DNA of 10,444 nt from Gammaproteobacteria bacterium (GCA_028817755.1 JAPPPA010000284.1:1-10444), one strand, 5' to 3'; counted from the first letter of the stretch, positions 1-6,768 are shown. The notes: generated by a model from the sequence alone, not told the origin. Program-made: numbers and translations.

Positions 1-16
1 CGGTATCCAACTATAA
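1..16 (+). CDS. nqrE: Probable 3' end of nqrE (partial)
   Basis: Reading in the frame that ends at the TAA of 14-16 gives only the residues G-I-Q-L before the stop. Nothing in four residues identifies the protein. The call rests on context: the next gene is nqrF, and in nqr operons nqrE, a membrane subunit of the sodium-translocating NADH:quinone reductase, directly precedes nqrF with a short gap. The gap here is 13 bp. Confidence 0.45.
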
Positions 17-29
17 GGCGGGAGTAGAC

Positions 30-1253
30 ATGCTTGAGATTGCGTTAGGTGTAGCCTTTTTCACCGCCATTGTTCTAGTGTTGGTGATGATCATTTTGGC
101 TGCCAAAGCAAAATTGGTAGCCAGTGGTCCTGTTACCATCACCATCAACGGTGAGAAAGAAATTTCAGTTCCTGCTGGCGGCAAGCTTCTTGGCGCCTTG
201 GCAGAGCATCAACTATTTGTATCTTCAGCTTGCGGCGGTGGCGGTACCTGCGCCCAGTGTAAGGTGAAGGTTCATGAAGGCGGCGGATCTATTCTGCCAA
301 CAGAAGACTCACACATCACCAAACGTGAAGCCGCTGAAGGCGATCGTTTGTCGTGTCAGGTTGCTGTGAAGCAAGACATGAAGATCGAAGTGCCAGAAGA
401 AGTCTTCGGTACTAAGAAGTGGGAATGTACGGTTCGCTCAAACGACAACCAAGCTACCTTTATTAAAGAGCTTGTGTTGGAGCTACCTGAAGGTGAAAAC
501 GTTGATTTCCGTGCCGGTGGTTACATTCAGATTGAATGCCCAGCGTACGATATTGAGTACAAGACCTTCGACGTAGAAGAGCAGTACCGCCCAGATTGGG
601 ATCATTTCGACATTTGGCGCTATCGTTCAATCGTAAAAGAGCCAGTGATTCGTGCTTACTCAATGGCCAACTACCCAGAAGAGAAGGGCATCATCATGCT
701 CAACGTGCGTATCGCTACGCCGCCTCCTGGTGCGGGTCCTGAAATTCCTCCAGGTCAGATGTCTTCGTACATCTTTAACCTGAAGCCAGGCGACAAAGTA
801 AACATCTCTGGTCCTTACGGTGAGTTCTTCGCTAAAGAGACTGACGCTGAGATGGTGTTTGTAGGTGGTGGTGCTGGTATGGCGCCAATGCGCTCACACA
901 TCTTTGACCAGCTTCGTCGTATTAAGACCGATCGTAAGATTTCTTTCTGGTATGGCGCACGTTCACTACGTGAAATGTTCTACGTGGAAGACTTTGACAT
1001 GCTGCAAGGCGAGAACGATAACTTCGTTTGGCACGCAGCGCTGTCTGACCCACAAGAAGAAGACAACTGGGAAGGCTACACAGGCTTTATTCACCAAGTG
1101 TTGTATGACAACTACTTGAAGGATCACCCAGCGCCAGAAGACGTTGAGTTCTACATGTGTGGACCACCGATGATGAACGCCGCCGTGATCAAGATGCTTG
1201 AAGATCTTGGTGTAGAGCGCGAGAACATCCTTCTGGATGACTTCGGAGGCTAA
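30..1253 (+). CDS. nqrF: Na+-translocating NADH:quinone reductase subunit F
   Basis: NqrF is the electron-input subunit of Na+-NQR, the respiratory pump that oxidises NADH, reduces ubiquinone and exports sodium across the inner membrane. The 407-residue length matches the family. A single N-terminal membrane helix (about 4-25) anchors it. A 2Fe-2S ferredoxin domain follows with ligands C68, C74, C77 and C109. Then comes a ferredoxin-reductase module: FAD-binding RAYSMANY at 209-216, the NADH-binding glycine motif GGGAGMAP at 279-286, and the C-terminal CGPPMM at 377-382. The ATG at 30 is preceded by the ribosome site GGGAG at 20-24. NADH passes a hydride to FAD, then electrons go to the iron-sulfur centre and on to the membrane subunits. 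The gene lies at the end of the nqr operon and is followed 2 bp later by nqrM, so the two are probably co-transcribed and translationally coupled. Confidence 0.97.
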   Translation: MLEIALGVAFFTAIVLVLVMIILAAKAKLVASGPVTITINGEKEISVPAGGKLLGALAEHQLFVSSACGGGGTCAQCKVKVHEGGGSILPTEDSHITKREAAEGDRLSCQVAVKQDMKIEVPEEVFGTKKWECTVRSNDNQATFIKELVLELPEGENVDFRAGGYIQIECPAYDIEYKTFDVEEQYRPDWDHFDIWRYRSIVKEPVIRAYSMANYPEEKGIIMLNVRIATPPPGAGPEIPPGQMSSYIFNLKPGDKVNISGPYGEFFAKETDAEMVFVGGGAGMAPMRSHIFDQLRRIKTDRKISFWYGARSLREMFYVEDFDMLQGENDNFVWHAALSDPQEEDNWEGYTGFIHQVLYDNYLKDHPAPEDVEFYMCGPPMMNAAVIKMLEDLGVERENILLDDFGG

Positions 1254-1255
1254 TC

Positions 1256-1420
1256 ATGGGTACTGTAATTGCAGCTTTTATCGTGTTCGCGTTAGTAGTG
1301 GCAGGTATGGCCGTAGGTGTTATCTTTAACCAGAAGCCTATTAAAGGTTCTTGTGGTGGCATCGGCGGCGGTGAATGCGCTTGTGAGAAAGCGGGTAAGC
1401 CCGTTGGTAGTTGCGACTAA
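1256..1420 (+). CDS. nqrM: Na+-NQR maturation protein NqrM (DUF539 family)
   Basis: This is a 54-residue protein. It has one N-terminal hydrophobic helix (about 4-24) and a cysteine-rich tail with C33, C41, C43 and C53 in a glycine-rich setting (CGG, then GGGECAC). That layout is the DUF539/NqrM pattern. NqrM is known to be needed for assembly of Na+-NQR, probably by delivering iron to the cysteine-ligated centre between NqrD and NqrE. C33 corresponds to the cysteine reported as essential in Vibrio NqrM. The start ATG is 2 bp after the nqrF stop. Its Shine-Dalgarno GGAGG (1245-1249) lies inside the last glycine codons of nqrF, which implies coupled translation. Family identity is firm from pattern and context; the iron role is literature knowledge, not visible here. 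Confidence 0.9.
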   Translation: MGTVIAAFIVFALVVAGMAVGVIFNQKPIKGSCGGIGGGECACEKAGKPVGSCD

Positions 1421-1445
1421 TAAGCTGCGATTAAGGCCAAATATA

Positions 1446-1476
1446 GACCAGCAAGCTGGCACAGCACTTGCTGGTC
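1446..1476 (+). terminator. 10 bp hairpin after nqrM, possible weak terminator
   Basis: GACCAGCAAG (1446-1455) pairs perfectly with CTTGCTGGTC (1467-1476) around an 11-base loop. A/T-rich flanks (atat...ttatat) can extend the stem with one bulge. No real T-run follows, only TTATATAAC, so intrinsic termination would be weak. A competing shorter hairpin, CCAGC-AA-GCTGG (1448-1459), uses the same left arm. The element overlaps the sigma-54-like site, so it may not be a terminator at all. Confidence 0.4.
1457..1472 (+). promoter_or_regulatory. Sigma-54 (RpoN) type -24/-12 promoter match
   Basis: TGGCAC (1457-1462), A, four free bases, then TTGC and T (1468-1472) match every specified position of the RpoN consensus TGGCAC-R-N4-TTGC-W. 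The GG (1458-1459) and GC (1470-1471) doublets have the required 10 bp between them. Transcription would start about 12 bp after the GC, near 1483, giving a leader of about 30 nt before the CBS-domain gene at 1513. Sigma-54 promoters need a bacterial enhancer-binding protein; none is encoded in the window and no upstream activator site was recognised. The match overlaps a hairpin, so chance similarity is possible. Confidence 0.5.
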
Positions 1477-1512
1477 TTATATAACTAAATAAATGTGGAT
1501 GGGGAGTAACCG

Positions 1513-1914
1513 GTGTTACATAGCATTTCAGTAAAAGAATATATGTCGGCCAGCGTTGTCACGTTTTCACCAGATGATGACGTGTTAGACGCGATCCATA
1601 CTTTGGTAGAGCGTCGCATCTCTGGTTCGCCAGTGGTAGATGGTGCTGGCAACATTGTTGGCATGCTGTCTGAAAAGGACTGTTTAAAGGTGGCGCTCGA
1701 GGCCGGCTATAACGAAGGAATGGGCGGCAAGGTAGGTGACTACATGACCGCTAACGTAGAAACCATTGATGCTGACTCCAGCATTATGGAAGTAGCTAAA
1801 GCCTTTATTGATCAACCTTATAAGCGCTTCCCTGTTGTAGATGAGGAAGAGCGTTTGGTAGGCCAAATCTCGCGAGCTGACGTATTGCGTGCAATCGAAA
1901 AGATTCGTGTGTAA
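1513..1914 (+). CDS. Stand-alone tandem CBS-domain protein
   Basis: This 133-residue protein consists of almost nothing but two CBS domains, CBS1 at about 7-62 and CBS2 at about 74-131. Each begins with the usual VKEYMS or VGDYMT element. Each ends with the SPVVD...GNIVGMLSEKD or FPVVD...ERLVGQISRAD signature. A CBS pair folds into one Bateman module that binds adenosyl ligands such as AMP, ATP or S-adenosylmethionine and acts as an energy or redox sensor. No enzymatic, transporter or DNA-binding domain is attached, so its partner is unknown. The start is GTG, supported by the ribosome site GGGGAG (1501-1506) six bases upstream. The next in-frame ATG (1543) would cut into CBS1. The gene is a single-gene unit with a sigma-54-like promoter match upstream and a strong terminator downstream, which suggests control separate from nqr. 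Confidence 0.85.
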   Translation: MLHSISVKEYMSASVVTFSPDDDVLDAIHTLVERRISGSPVVDGAGNIVGMLSEKDCLKVALEAGYNEGMGGKVGDYMTANVETIDADSSIMEVAKAFIDQPYKRFPVVDEEERLVGQISRADVLRAIEKIRV

Positions 1915-1920
1915 CGCTTA

Positions 1921-1938
1921 ATACGTTGGCTAACGTAT
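1921..1938. other. Perfect 7 bp hairpin just after the CBS gene
   Basis: ATACGTT (1921-1927) and AACGTAT (1932-1938) are inverted around a GGCT loop, starting 7 bp after the CBS stop codon and ending just before the main terminator stem. It may stabilise the 3' end of the transcript or be a second part of the terminator. The function is inferred from position only. Confidence 0.4.
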
Positions 1939-1939
1939 A

Positions 1940-1968
1940 AAAAGGCCCGCGTTAAGCGGGCTTTTTTA
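1940..1968. terminator. Bidirectional intrinsic terminator between CBS gene and lysR-type gene
   Basis: GCCCGC (1945-1950) pairs with GCGGGC (1956-1961) around the loop GTTAA. An A-run precedes the stem and a run of six T follows it, so both strands read as a G+C-rich stem followed by U. It lies between two convergent genes (stops at 1914 on plus and 1975 on minus), which fits termination in both directions. Confidence 0.9.
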
Positions 1969-1974
1969 TGCCTG

Positions 1975-2856
1975 CTATTTTTGACTAGCGTTCAGTGCCT
2001 TTTCTCTCAGCCACTGGTTAGCAGGGTCAGCATCTGAGTTTTTATGCCAGTACATATGCAGCTGAATCGGCGCGGTAGGAATTGGCAATTTGGCGATTTC
2101 TGCACCGCGTACATCACGCATTTGCTCAGCAAAGCCTCTAGGTAGCGTTACCAGATAATTTGATTCTGCGGCAATGCTGCAAGCGGCGTGATAGTGCTGA
2201 CAACGTATGGCGGTATGTCTGACTAAGCTGTGTCGTTGTAAGGCGTAATCCACCACGGTTGGGCCGGAAGGCCTTGCAGACACCGCAATGTGATTGGCTG
2301 CCAAATAGTTTTCTTTTGAGGGCTTTTGAATAAAGGCGTGGCTAGCGTTCCCAAATACACAAAACTCATCGGTGACTAATGGCGCTTGCATAATGTCAGT
2401 GCCGGTAGCTAGGGGCACATCGACTATTAAATCTATATGTCTTCGCTCTAATTCTCGGGCCATGTTTTCACGTTGAAAGGCCACGCTCGACATTCTGATA
2501 TTTGGAGCACCTTGGGTATTTTTAACCAGCTTGGTCAGTAGTAGCGATTCAAGCGCTTCACGTGCGCCAATTACAAACTGTTGATCAGATTTACTTGGAT
2601 CAAAGCTCAAGCGGCTACTTTGGATAGCGTCCAATTCGCTGAGTGTTGCAAGCAGGCGCGGGCCGATTTGCTGTGCTAGGCGAGTGGGCTGCATTTGTCT
2701 GCCGTCCCGTGTAAATAACGGGTCTTCATACTGTTCGCGTAAACGTTTCAGGCTGTGGCTGACTGCAGATTGGGTAATGAATAAGTGCTCGCTGGCGCGG
2801 CTAATGCTGCGGTTCTCGTATATCGCTGCAAATACTTTTAGTAGGTTTAAGTCCAT
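1975..2856 (-). CDS. LysR-type transcriptional regulator
   Basis: This is a 293-residue LysR-family regulator, the usual length. The N-terminus (MDLNLLKVF, then ENRSISRASEHLFITQSAVSHSLKRLRE, described in pieces: helix-turn-helix at about 17-40, followed by DPLFTRDGRQMQPT at 45-58) is the classic LTTR DNA-binding region. The rest is the periplasmic-binding-protein-like effector domain. The ATG at 2856 is preferred because LTTRs normally begin a few residues before this LLKVF-type helix. A TTG four codons upstream (2868) would lengthen the protein slightly but falls in the inverted repeat; neither start has a clear Shine-Dalgarno. The gene is divergent from the acyl-CoA dehydrogenase operon, with 101 bp between starts, so by the usual LTTR logic it probably controls that operon and itself in response to a pathway metabolite. 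The effector cannot be read from the sequence. Confidence 0.92.
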   Translation of the reverse strand: MDLNLLKVFAAIYENRSISRASEHLFITQSAVSHSLKRLREQYEDPLFTRDGRQMQPTRLAQQIGPRLLATLSELDAIQSSRLSFDPSKSDQQFVIGAREALESLLLTKLVKNTQGAPNIRMSSVAFQRENMARELERRHIDLIVDVPLATGTDIMQAPLVTDEFCVFGNASHAFIQKPSKENYLAANHIAVSARPSGPTVVDYALQRHSLVRHTAIRCQHYHAACSIAAESNYLVTLPRGFAEQMRDVRGAEIAKLPIPTAPIQLHMYWHKNSDADPANQWLREKALNASQK

Positions 2857-2866
2857 CAGAATAAAC

Positions 2867-2915
2867 AATGAATGAAATTAATAAAAATATATTAGAAATA
2901 ATCATTTCATTCATT
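2867..2915. promoter_or_regulatory. 12 bp inverted repeat in the lysR/ACAD divergent promoter, probable operator
   Basis: AATGAATGAAAT (2867-2878) and ATTTCATTCATT (2904-2915) are perfect inverted copies separated by 25 A/T-rich bases. Each arm also holds a tandem AATG repeat. The right arm contains a nested shorter dyad, GAAAT-AATC-ATTTC (2895-2908). The position between divergent starts fits binding by the adjacent LysR-type protein. The arms are about 37 bp centre to centre, consistent with a tetramer touching two sites. No convincing -35/-10 pair was seen, although TACAGT (2929-2934) could be a -10 for the operon. Confidence 0.6.
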
Positions 2916-2957
2916 AAAAGCTCTGTTTTACAGTGCTGAAAACGTTAGGAGACAGTC

Positions 2958-4193
2958 ATGGATTTTCAACACTCAGCGCAAACGCTGGATTACCAAAAAC
3001 GTATCCGTAAGTTCATTAAAGAACATATCGAGCCGATTGAGCACCAGTACTACTTAGAAATCATTGCTAAGAAAAACGCAGGTGATTGGAAAAACTGGGA
3101 AGTTCCAGCAGAGCTTGAAGCACTTAAGCAAAAAGCCAAAGCCGAAGGTCTATGGAATCTGTTCTTGCCTGATAGCGGCCTAGCCGCTGGCTTGAACAAT
3201 GTTGATTACGCACCGCTAGCGGAAGAAATGGGGCGCAGCTTTATCGCGCCGGTTGTTTTCAACTGCAACGCGCCAGATACCGGCAACATGGAAGTACTGT
3301 GGAAATACGGTACCGACGAACAAAAAGAACAATGGTTGAAGCCGCTAATGGACGGCACCATTCGTTCTGCATTCTGCATGACCGAGCCCGATGTGGCGTC
3401 TTCTGATGCCACCAATATGGAAGCAACGGCGGTTATTGATGGTGACGAGATAGTACTTAACGGTAAGAAGTGGTTTGCCACTGGTATCGGCCACCCAGAG
3501 TGCAAAACCCTGATTGTGATGGCGTTAACGGATGAGAACGCCGATCGTCACCATCGTCACAGCATGGTGTTGGTACCAATGGATACAGCCGGTGTTGACC
3601 TGCAACGCATGTTGCCAGTGTTCGGTGAATACGACGAGCCATTCGGTCACGGCGAAGTACATTTCAACGATGTGCGCGTCCCGGTATCTAACTTTATTGT
3701 TGGTCCGGGCAAAGGCTTTGAAATTGCTCAAGGTCGTTTAGGCCCAGGCCGTATTCACCACTGCATGCGTTGTATTGGTGCTGCTGAGATGGCGCTGAAA
3801 TTGATGATTGAACGCGGCATGCAGCGTGTTGCTTTCGGTAAGCCGATTATTCACCTAGGCGGCAACCGCGAAAAGATTGCTGACTTCCGTATGGCGATTG
3901 ACCAAGCACGCTTACTGACGCTGTCGGCGGCATGGAAAATCGACAAAGTTGGAGCGTTAGCGGCATTGACCGAAATTTCCGCCATTAAAGTCATCGCGCC
4001 CAATGTGTTGCAGCAGGTGATTGACGAAGCTATTCAAATGTTTGGTGCTGCCGGTGTTAGCCACGACACGCCATTGGCAACCATGTATGCCTATGCCCGT
4101 ACCTTGCGTATTGCTGATGGCCCAGATGCGGTGCACCGTGGCATGGTGGCAAGACTGGAATTGGCTAAATACCGTCACCTTGCTAAGAAGTAA
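2958..4193 (+). CDS. Acyl-CoA dehydrogenase, ACAD10/ACAD11-like
   Basis: This 411-residue flavoprotein has the standard acyl-CoA dehydrogenase order: N-terminal helices (about 1-135), the central FAD/substrate signature FCMTEPDVASSD at 139-150, a beta domain, and the C-terminal helical domain from about 255. Two segments, FGEYDEPFGHGEVHF (222-236) and GRLGPGRIHHCMR (259-271), are typical of the ACAD10/11 branch, as I recall it from human ACAD11. The usual catalytic glutamate of the IYEGT loop is replaced by the RIADGPDAVH motif, putting D387 at that place. In ACAD11 and the Pseudomonas LvaC protein, relatives process 4-phosphorylated acyl-CoAs made by an APH-type kinase; such a kinase is encoded two genes downstream. 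The ribosome site AGGAG lies at 2947-2951. It is the first gene of a five-gene operon facing the LysR-type regulator. The substrate is inferred, not shown. Confidence 0.9.
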   Translation: MDFQHSAQTLDYQKRIRKFIKEHIEPIEHQYYLEIIAKKNAGDWKNWEVPAELEALKQKAKAEGLWNLFLPDSGLAAGLNNVDYAPLAEEMGRSFIAPVVFNCNAPDTGNMEVLWKYGTDEQKEQWLKPLMDGTIRSAFCMTEPDVASSDATNMEATAVIDGDEIVLNGKKWFATGIGHPECKTLIVMALTDENADRHHRHSMVLVPMDTAGVDLQRMLPVFGEYDEPFGHGEVHFNDVRVPVSNFIVGPGKGFEIAQGRLGPGRIHHCMRCIGAAEMALKLMIERGMQRVAFGKPIIHLGGNREKIADFRMAIDQARLLTLSAAWKIDKVGALAALTEISAIKVIAPNVLQQVIDEAIQMFGAAGVSHDTPLATMYAYARTLRIADGPDAVHRGMVARLELAKYRHLAKK

Positions 4194-4204
4194 GCGGAAG
4201 AGGC

Positions 4205-5011
4205 ATGAATAACAGAATATTTATTACCGGCGGTGCATCGGGCCTCGGCCGTGCGATTGCTGAGCGTTGGGCGCGCGAAGGTTGGCGTGTATGCATTGGC
4301 GACATTAATGACGAGCGTGGAGCAGAAACCGTTGCTGCCATTAATGAGCTTGGCGGTGAAGGCCGCTACGAACGTGTAGACGTGACCCAAGAAGCGCAAA
4401 TCCAATCGGTAGCAGACAAACTTGTGGCTGAATGGGGCGGGGTAGATATTGTCGTAAACAATGCCGGCATTGCTACTGGCGGTCGTATTGAAAACCACAA
4501 GGTTGAAGACTGGTTGGCAGTGCTGGATATCAATGTGGTTGGTTTAGCGCGTGGTTGCAAAGTATTCACGCCAATCTTTAAAGCCCAAGGGCATGGATAT
4601 TTCCTTAATACGTCTTCAATGGCGGGGTTGATTCATCCGCCTGCCATGGCGAGTTACAACGCTAGTAAGGCGGGTGCTGTGGCACTGTCTGAAACCTTGG
4701 CGATTGAGTTGTCGCAAGACAATATCGGTGTTTCTGTCATTTGCCCATCATTCTTCAAAACCAATTTGGAAGAGTCGCTACGTACCGATGACCAAGAAAT
4801 TCGCGTGATGATGTCTAAGTTGTTTAAGTACGCCAAACTCACTGCTGATGATGTGGCTGAGGCTTGTTTTGTGGCGGTGAAGAAAAAACGTTTCCACGTT
4901 ATTCCGCTGTATCAGGATCGCCTGATCTTTAACCTCAAACGCGTGCTGCCGTTTAAACAATATGCTGACATGATGATTAAGCGCACGGTGGGGAGGTACA
5001 ACAAAAAATGA
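4205..5011 (+). CDS. Short-chain dehydrogenase/reductase (first of two)
   Basis: This 268-residue classical SDR has the Rossmann cofactor motif TGGASGLG (8-15), NNAG (85-88), N110, the catalytic serine S138 in NTSSMAG, and Y151/K155 in YNASK. Asp33 at the end of the second strand (IGDIN) suggests preference for NAD(H) over NADP(H). The C-terminus is extended and basic-hydrophobic (VKKKRFHVIPLYQDR onwards), which may aid membrane or lipid contact. It starts 11 bp after the dehydrogenase stop, behind the ribosome site GAAGAGG (about 4197-4203), and its TGA overlaps the next ATG by four bases. In the levulinate pathway an SDR (LvaD) interconverts the 4-keto- and 4-hydroxyacyl-CoA; this protein is a candidate for a comparable step. 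Family assignment is firm and the substrate unknown. Confidence 0.9.
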   Translation: MNNRIFITGGASGLGRAIAERWAREGWRVCIGDINDERGAETVAAINELGGEGRYERVDVTQEAQIQSVADKLVAEWGGVDIVVNNAGIATGGRIENHKVEDWLAVLDINVVGLARGCKVFTPIFKAQGHGYFLNTSSMAGLIHPPAMASYNASKAGAVALSETLAIELSQDNIGVSVICPSFFKTNLEESLRTDDQEIRVMMSKLFKYAKLTADDVAEACFVAVKKKRFHVIPLYQDRLIFNLKRVLPFKQYADMMIKRTVGRYNKK

Positions 5012-6075
5012 GCAAAGGCATTATTGATGTCGGTGGTGCCGTCCGCGAAGGCGAAGAGCTGGATATTGCTGCCGTAGATGCATGGTTAAAACCACACGTA
5101 GCTGGCCTAGAAGGGCAGGCCGAAGTTACTCAATATTCCGGCGGTGCTTCTAACTGGACTTATCGCCTTGAATACCCAAGTCACGATCTAATTTTGCGCC
5201 GTGGGCCAGCCGGTACCAAAGCGAAAGGCGCCCACGATATGGGCCGTGAATTCAAAGTGCAGTCAGCACTGAAGCCGGTTTTCCCATACGTGCCTGCCAT
5301 GCACGCGTTCTGTGAAGACGACTCTGTGCTTGGTACCGACTTCTACGTAATGGATCGCCTAAAAGGCATCATTCCGCGTGCGAATATGCCGCGCGAGTTA
5401 AACCTAACGCCTGAAACTACCCGTGAAATTTGCATGAGTGTGATCGACAAATTTGTTGATTTGCACAAGGTGGATTATCAAGCCGCTGGTTTAGAAGCCA
5501 TTGGTAAAGGCGATGGTTACTGTCGCCGTCAGATCGATGGTTGGAGCGCCCGCTACCAGAAAGCCAAAACTTGGAACGTGCCGTCGTTCAAAAAGGTGAT
5601 GCGCTGGTTAGACGACAACTGCCCAGACGATATTGCTACCTGCGTGATCCACAACGATTACCGTTTCGACAATGTAGTGCTAAACCCGGATAACCCAGCC
5701 GAAGTTATCGGCGTGTTGGACTGGGAAATGGCGACCTTGGGCGATCCGTTAATGGATTTAGGCAACAGCTTGGCCTATTGGGTGCAGGAAGATGATGACT
5801 TCCTTATTAAAGCCATGCGTCGCCAGCCGACTCATTTGCCGGGCATGTTAACGCGCCAAGAGGTGGTGGATTATTATCTAGAGAAATCCGGCTTACAGCC
5901 TGAAAAATGGGCGTTCTATGAAGTGTATGGTCTGTTCCGTCTAGCCGTGATTTTGCAGCAAATTTATTACCGCTATCACCACAAGCAAACCCGTAATCCA
6001 ACTTTCAAGAATTTCTGGATTATGGTGAATTACTTGAATTGGCGCTGTAAGAAGCTGATTAAAAAGGCGGGCTAA
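5008..6075 (+). CDS. APH-family kinase, ACAD11 N-domain / LvaA-like
   Basis: This 355-residue protein belongs to the aminoglycoside phosphotransferase/choline kinase fold. A glycine-rich loop lies at QYSGGASNWTY (42-52). The Brenner-type catalytic motif is VIHNDYRFDN (213-222), with H215, D217 and N222. The metal-binding D238 sits in VLDWEMATLGDPLMDLG. The segments EFKVQSAL (81-88) and DSVLGTDFYVMDRL (105-118) resemble the kinase half of ACAD10/11 rather than antibiotic-resistance enzymes. In ACAD11 and LvaA, this kinase phosphorylates the hydroxyl of 4-hydroxyacyl-CoA as a leaving group for the partner dehydrogenase. Here kinase and dehydrogenase are separate proteins of one operon. Translation is coupled upstream by an ATGA overlap, and the next ATG immediately follows the TAA. 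No LvaB-like small partner is encoded nearby. Confidence 0.88.
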   Translation: MSKGIIDVGGAVREGEELDIAAVDAWLKPHVAGLEGQAEVTQYSGGASNWTYRLEYPSHDLILRRGPAGTKAKGAHDMGREFKVQSALKPVFPYVPAMHAFCEDDSVLGTDFYVMDRLKGIIPRANMPRELNLTPETTREICMSVIDKFVDLHKVDYQAAGLEAIGKGDGYCRRQIDGWSARYQKAKTWNVPSFKKVMRWLDDNCPDDIATCVIHNDYRFDNVVLNPDNPAEVIGVLDWEMATLGDPLMDLGNSLAYWVQEDDDFLIKAMRRQPTHLPGMLTRQEVVDYYLEKSGLQPEKWAFYEVYGLFRLAVILQQIYYRYHHKQTRNPTFKNFWIMVNYLNWRCKKLIKKAG

Positions 6076-6768
6076 ATGGGCGCTATTTACCTCATTCGCC
6101 ACGGTCAGGCTTCGTTTGGTAAAGCCGACTACGACAATCTGTCGAAAACAGGCTTAAAACAGCCGGTGGTTCTGGGTGAGTCGCTAAAAGACCGAGTGCC
6201 GCAGTTAGACGCGGTTCAAATTGGCAGCATGAAACGCCATCGCCAAACCGCCGAAGGTTGCCTACAAGGCATGGATAACAACACCGGCTGGGTGATCAAT
6301 GCTGGTTGGAATGAATATGATCACGAGCAAGTGATTGAACGCTACAAGCCTGCCTACAAAAACAAAGTGTTGATGAAGGCTGACCTAGCCAAAACGTTAA
6401 ATCCACGCCGTGAGTTTCAGAAGATGTTCGCCGCAGCGATTGAGCGTTGGTTAAGCAATGAATACAGCGACGAATACACTGAAACATGGCAGCAATTTCA
6501 AGAACGCGTGTTGAAGGCGCTAAATGATCTACGAGAAAGTCTGGGCCCGTCTAAAACGGCCTTTGTCTTTACCAGCGGTGGGCCTATTTCAGCTGTTGCG
6601 CAGCATTTGCTGCATATTAGTGACGACGATATTTTTAAGCTGAACTGGACCTTGGCTAACTGCGGCATCACCAAAATTATCTATAGCGATCGTGGCATGT
6701 ACTTGTCATCGCTAAATGAACACAGCGCCTTTGAGGGCGCACACCAAAACTTAATTACTTACCGATAA
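6076..6768 (+). CDS. Histidine phosphatase (phosphoglycerate mutase-like) family protein
   Basis: This 230-residue protein has the N-terminal phosphate-binding motif LIRHGQ, with R8, the nucleophilic H9 and G10. A second-arginine region SMKRHRQTAEG (51-61) matches the family SxLxRAxQTAE element. The usual second histidine motif (VxHGG) reads VFTSGGP, with S167 where histidine is expected, so the second active-site histidine is missing or replaced. The phosphohistidine intermediate could still form on H9, but turnover by the standard mechanism is uncertain. I recall TSGG in related bacterial proteins, so it may be a subfamily trait and not a lesion. The ATG abuts the kinase stop codon with no gap. 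A phosphatase-family protein beside a kinase of acyl-CoA suggests acting on, or proofreading, a phosphorylated intermediate; this is inference. Confidence 0.85.
   Translation: MGAIYLIRHGQASFGKADYDNLSKTGLKQPVVLGESLKDRVPQLDAVQIGSMKRHRQTAEGCLQGMDNNTGWVINAGWNEYDHEQVIERYKPAYKNKVLMKADLAKTLNPRREFQKMFAAAIERWLSNEYSDEYTETWQQFQERVLKALNDLRESLGPSKTAFVFTSGGPISAVAQHLLHISDDDIFKLNWTLANCGITKIIYSDRGMYLSSLNEHSAFEGAHQNLITYR

Noticed and set aside
865..1119. Open frame of 84 codons on the plus strand inside nqrF
   Set aside because: It lies in another frame of the strongly supported nqrF gene, has no recognisable motif, and its composition is that of an out-of-frame shadow.
2856..2868. TTG at 2868 as the LysR-type start
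   Set aside because: It would add only four residues ahead of the normal LTTR N-terminus, lacks a ribosome site, and falls in the presumed operator; the ATG at 2856 fits the family better.
5008..6075. Possible aminoglycoside resistance gene
   Set aside because: Only the fold is shared. The motifs and the ACAD/SDR operon context point to an ACAD11/LvaA-type metabolic kinase.
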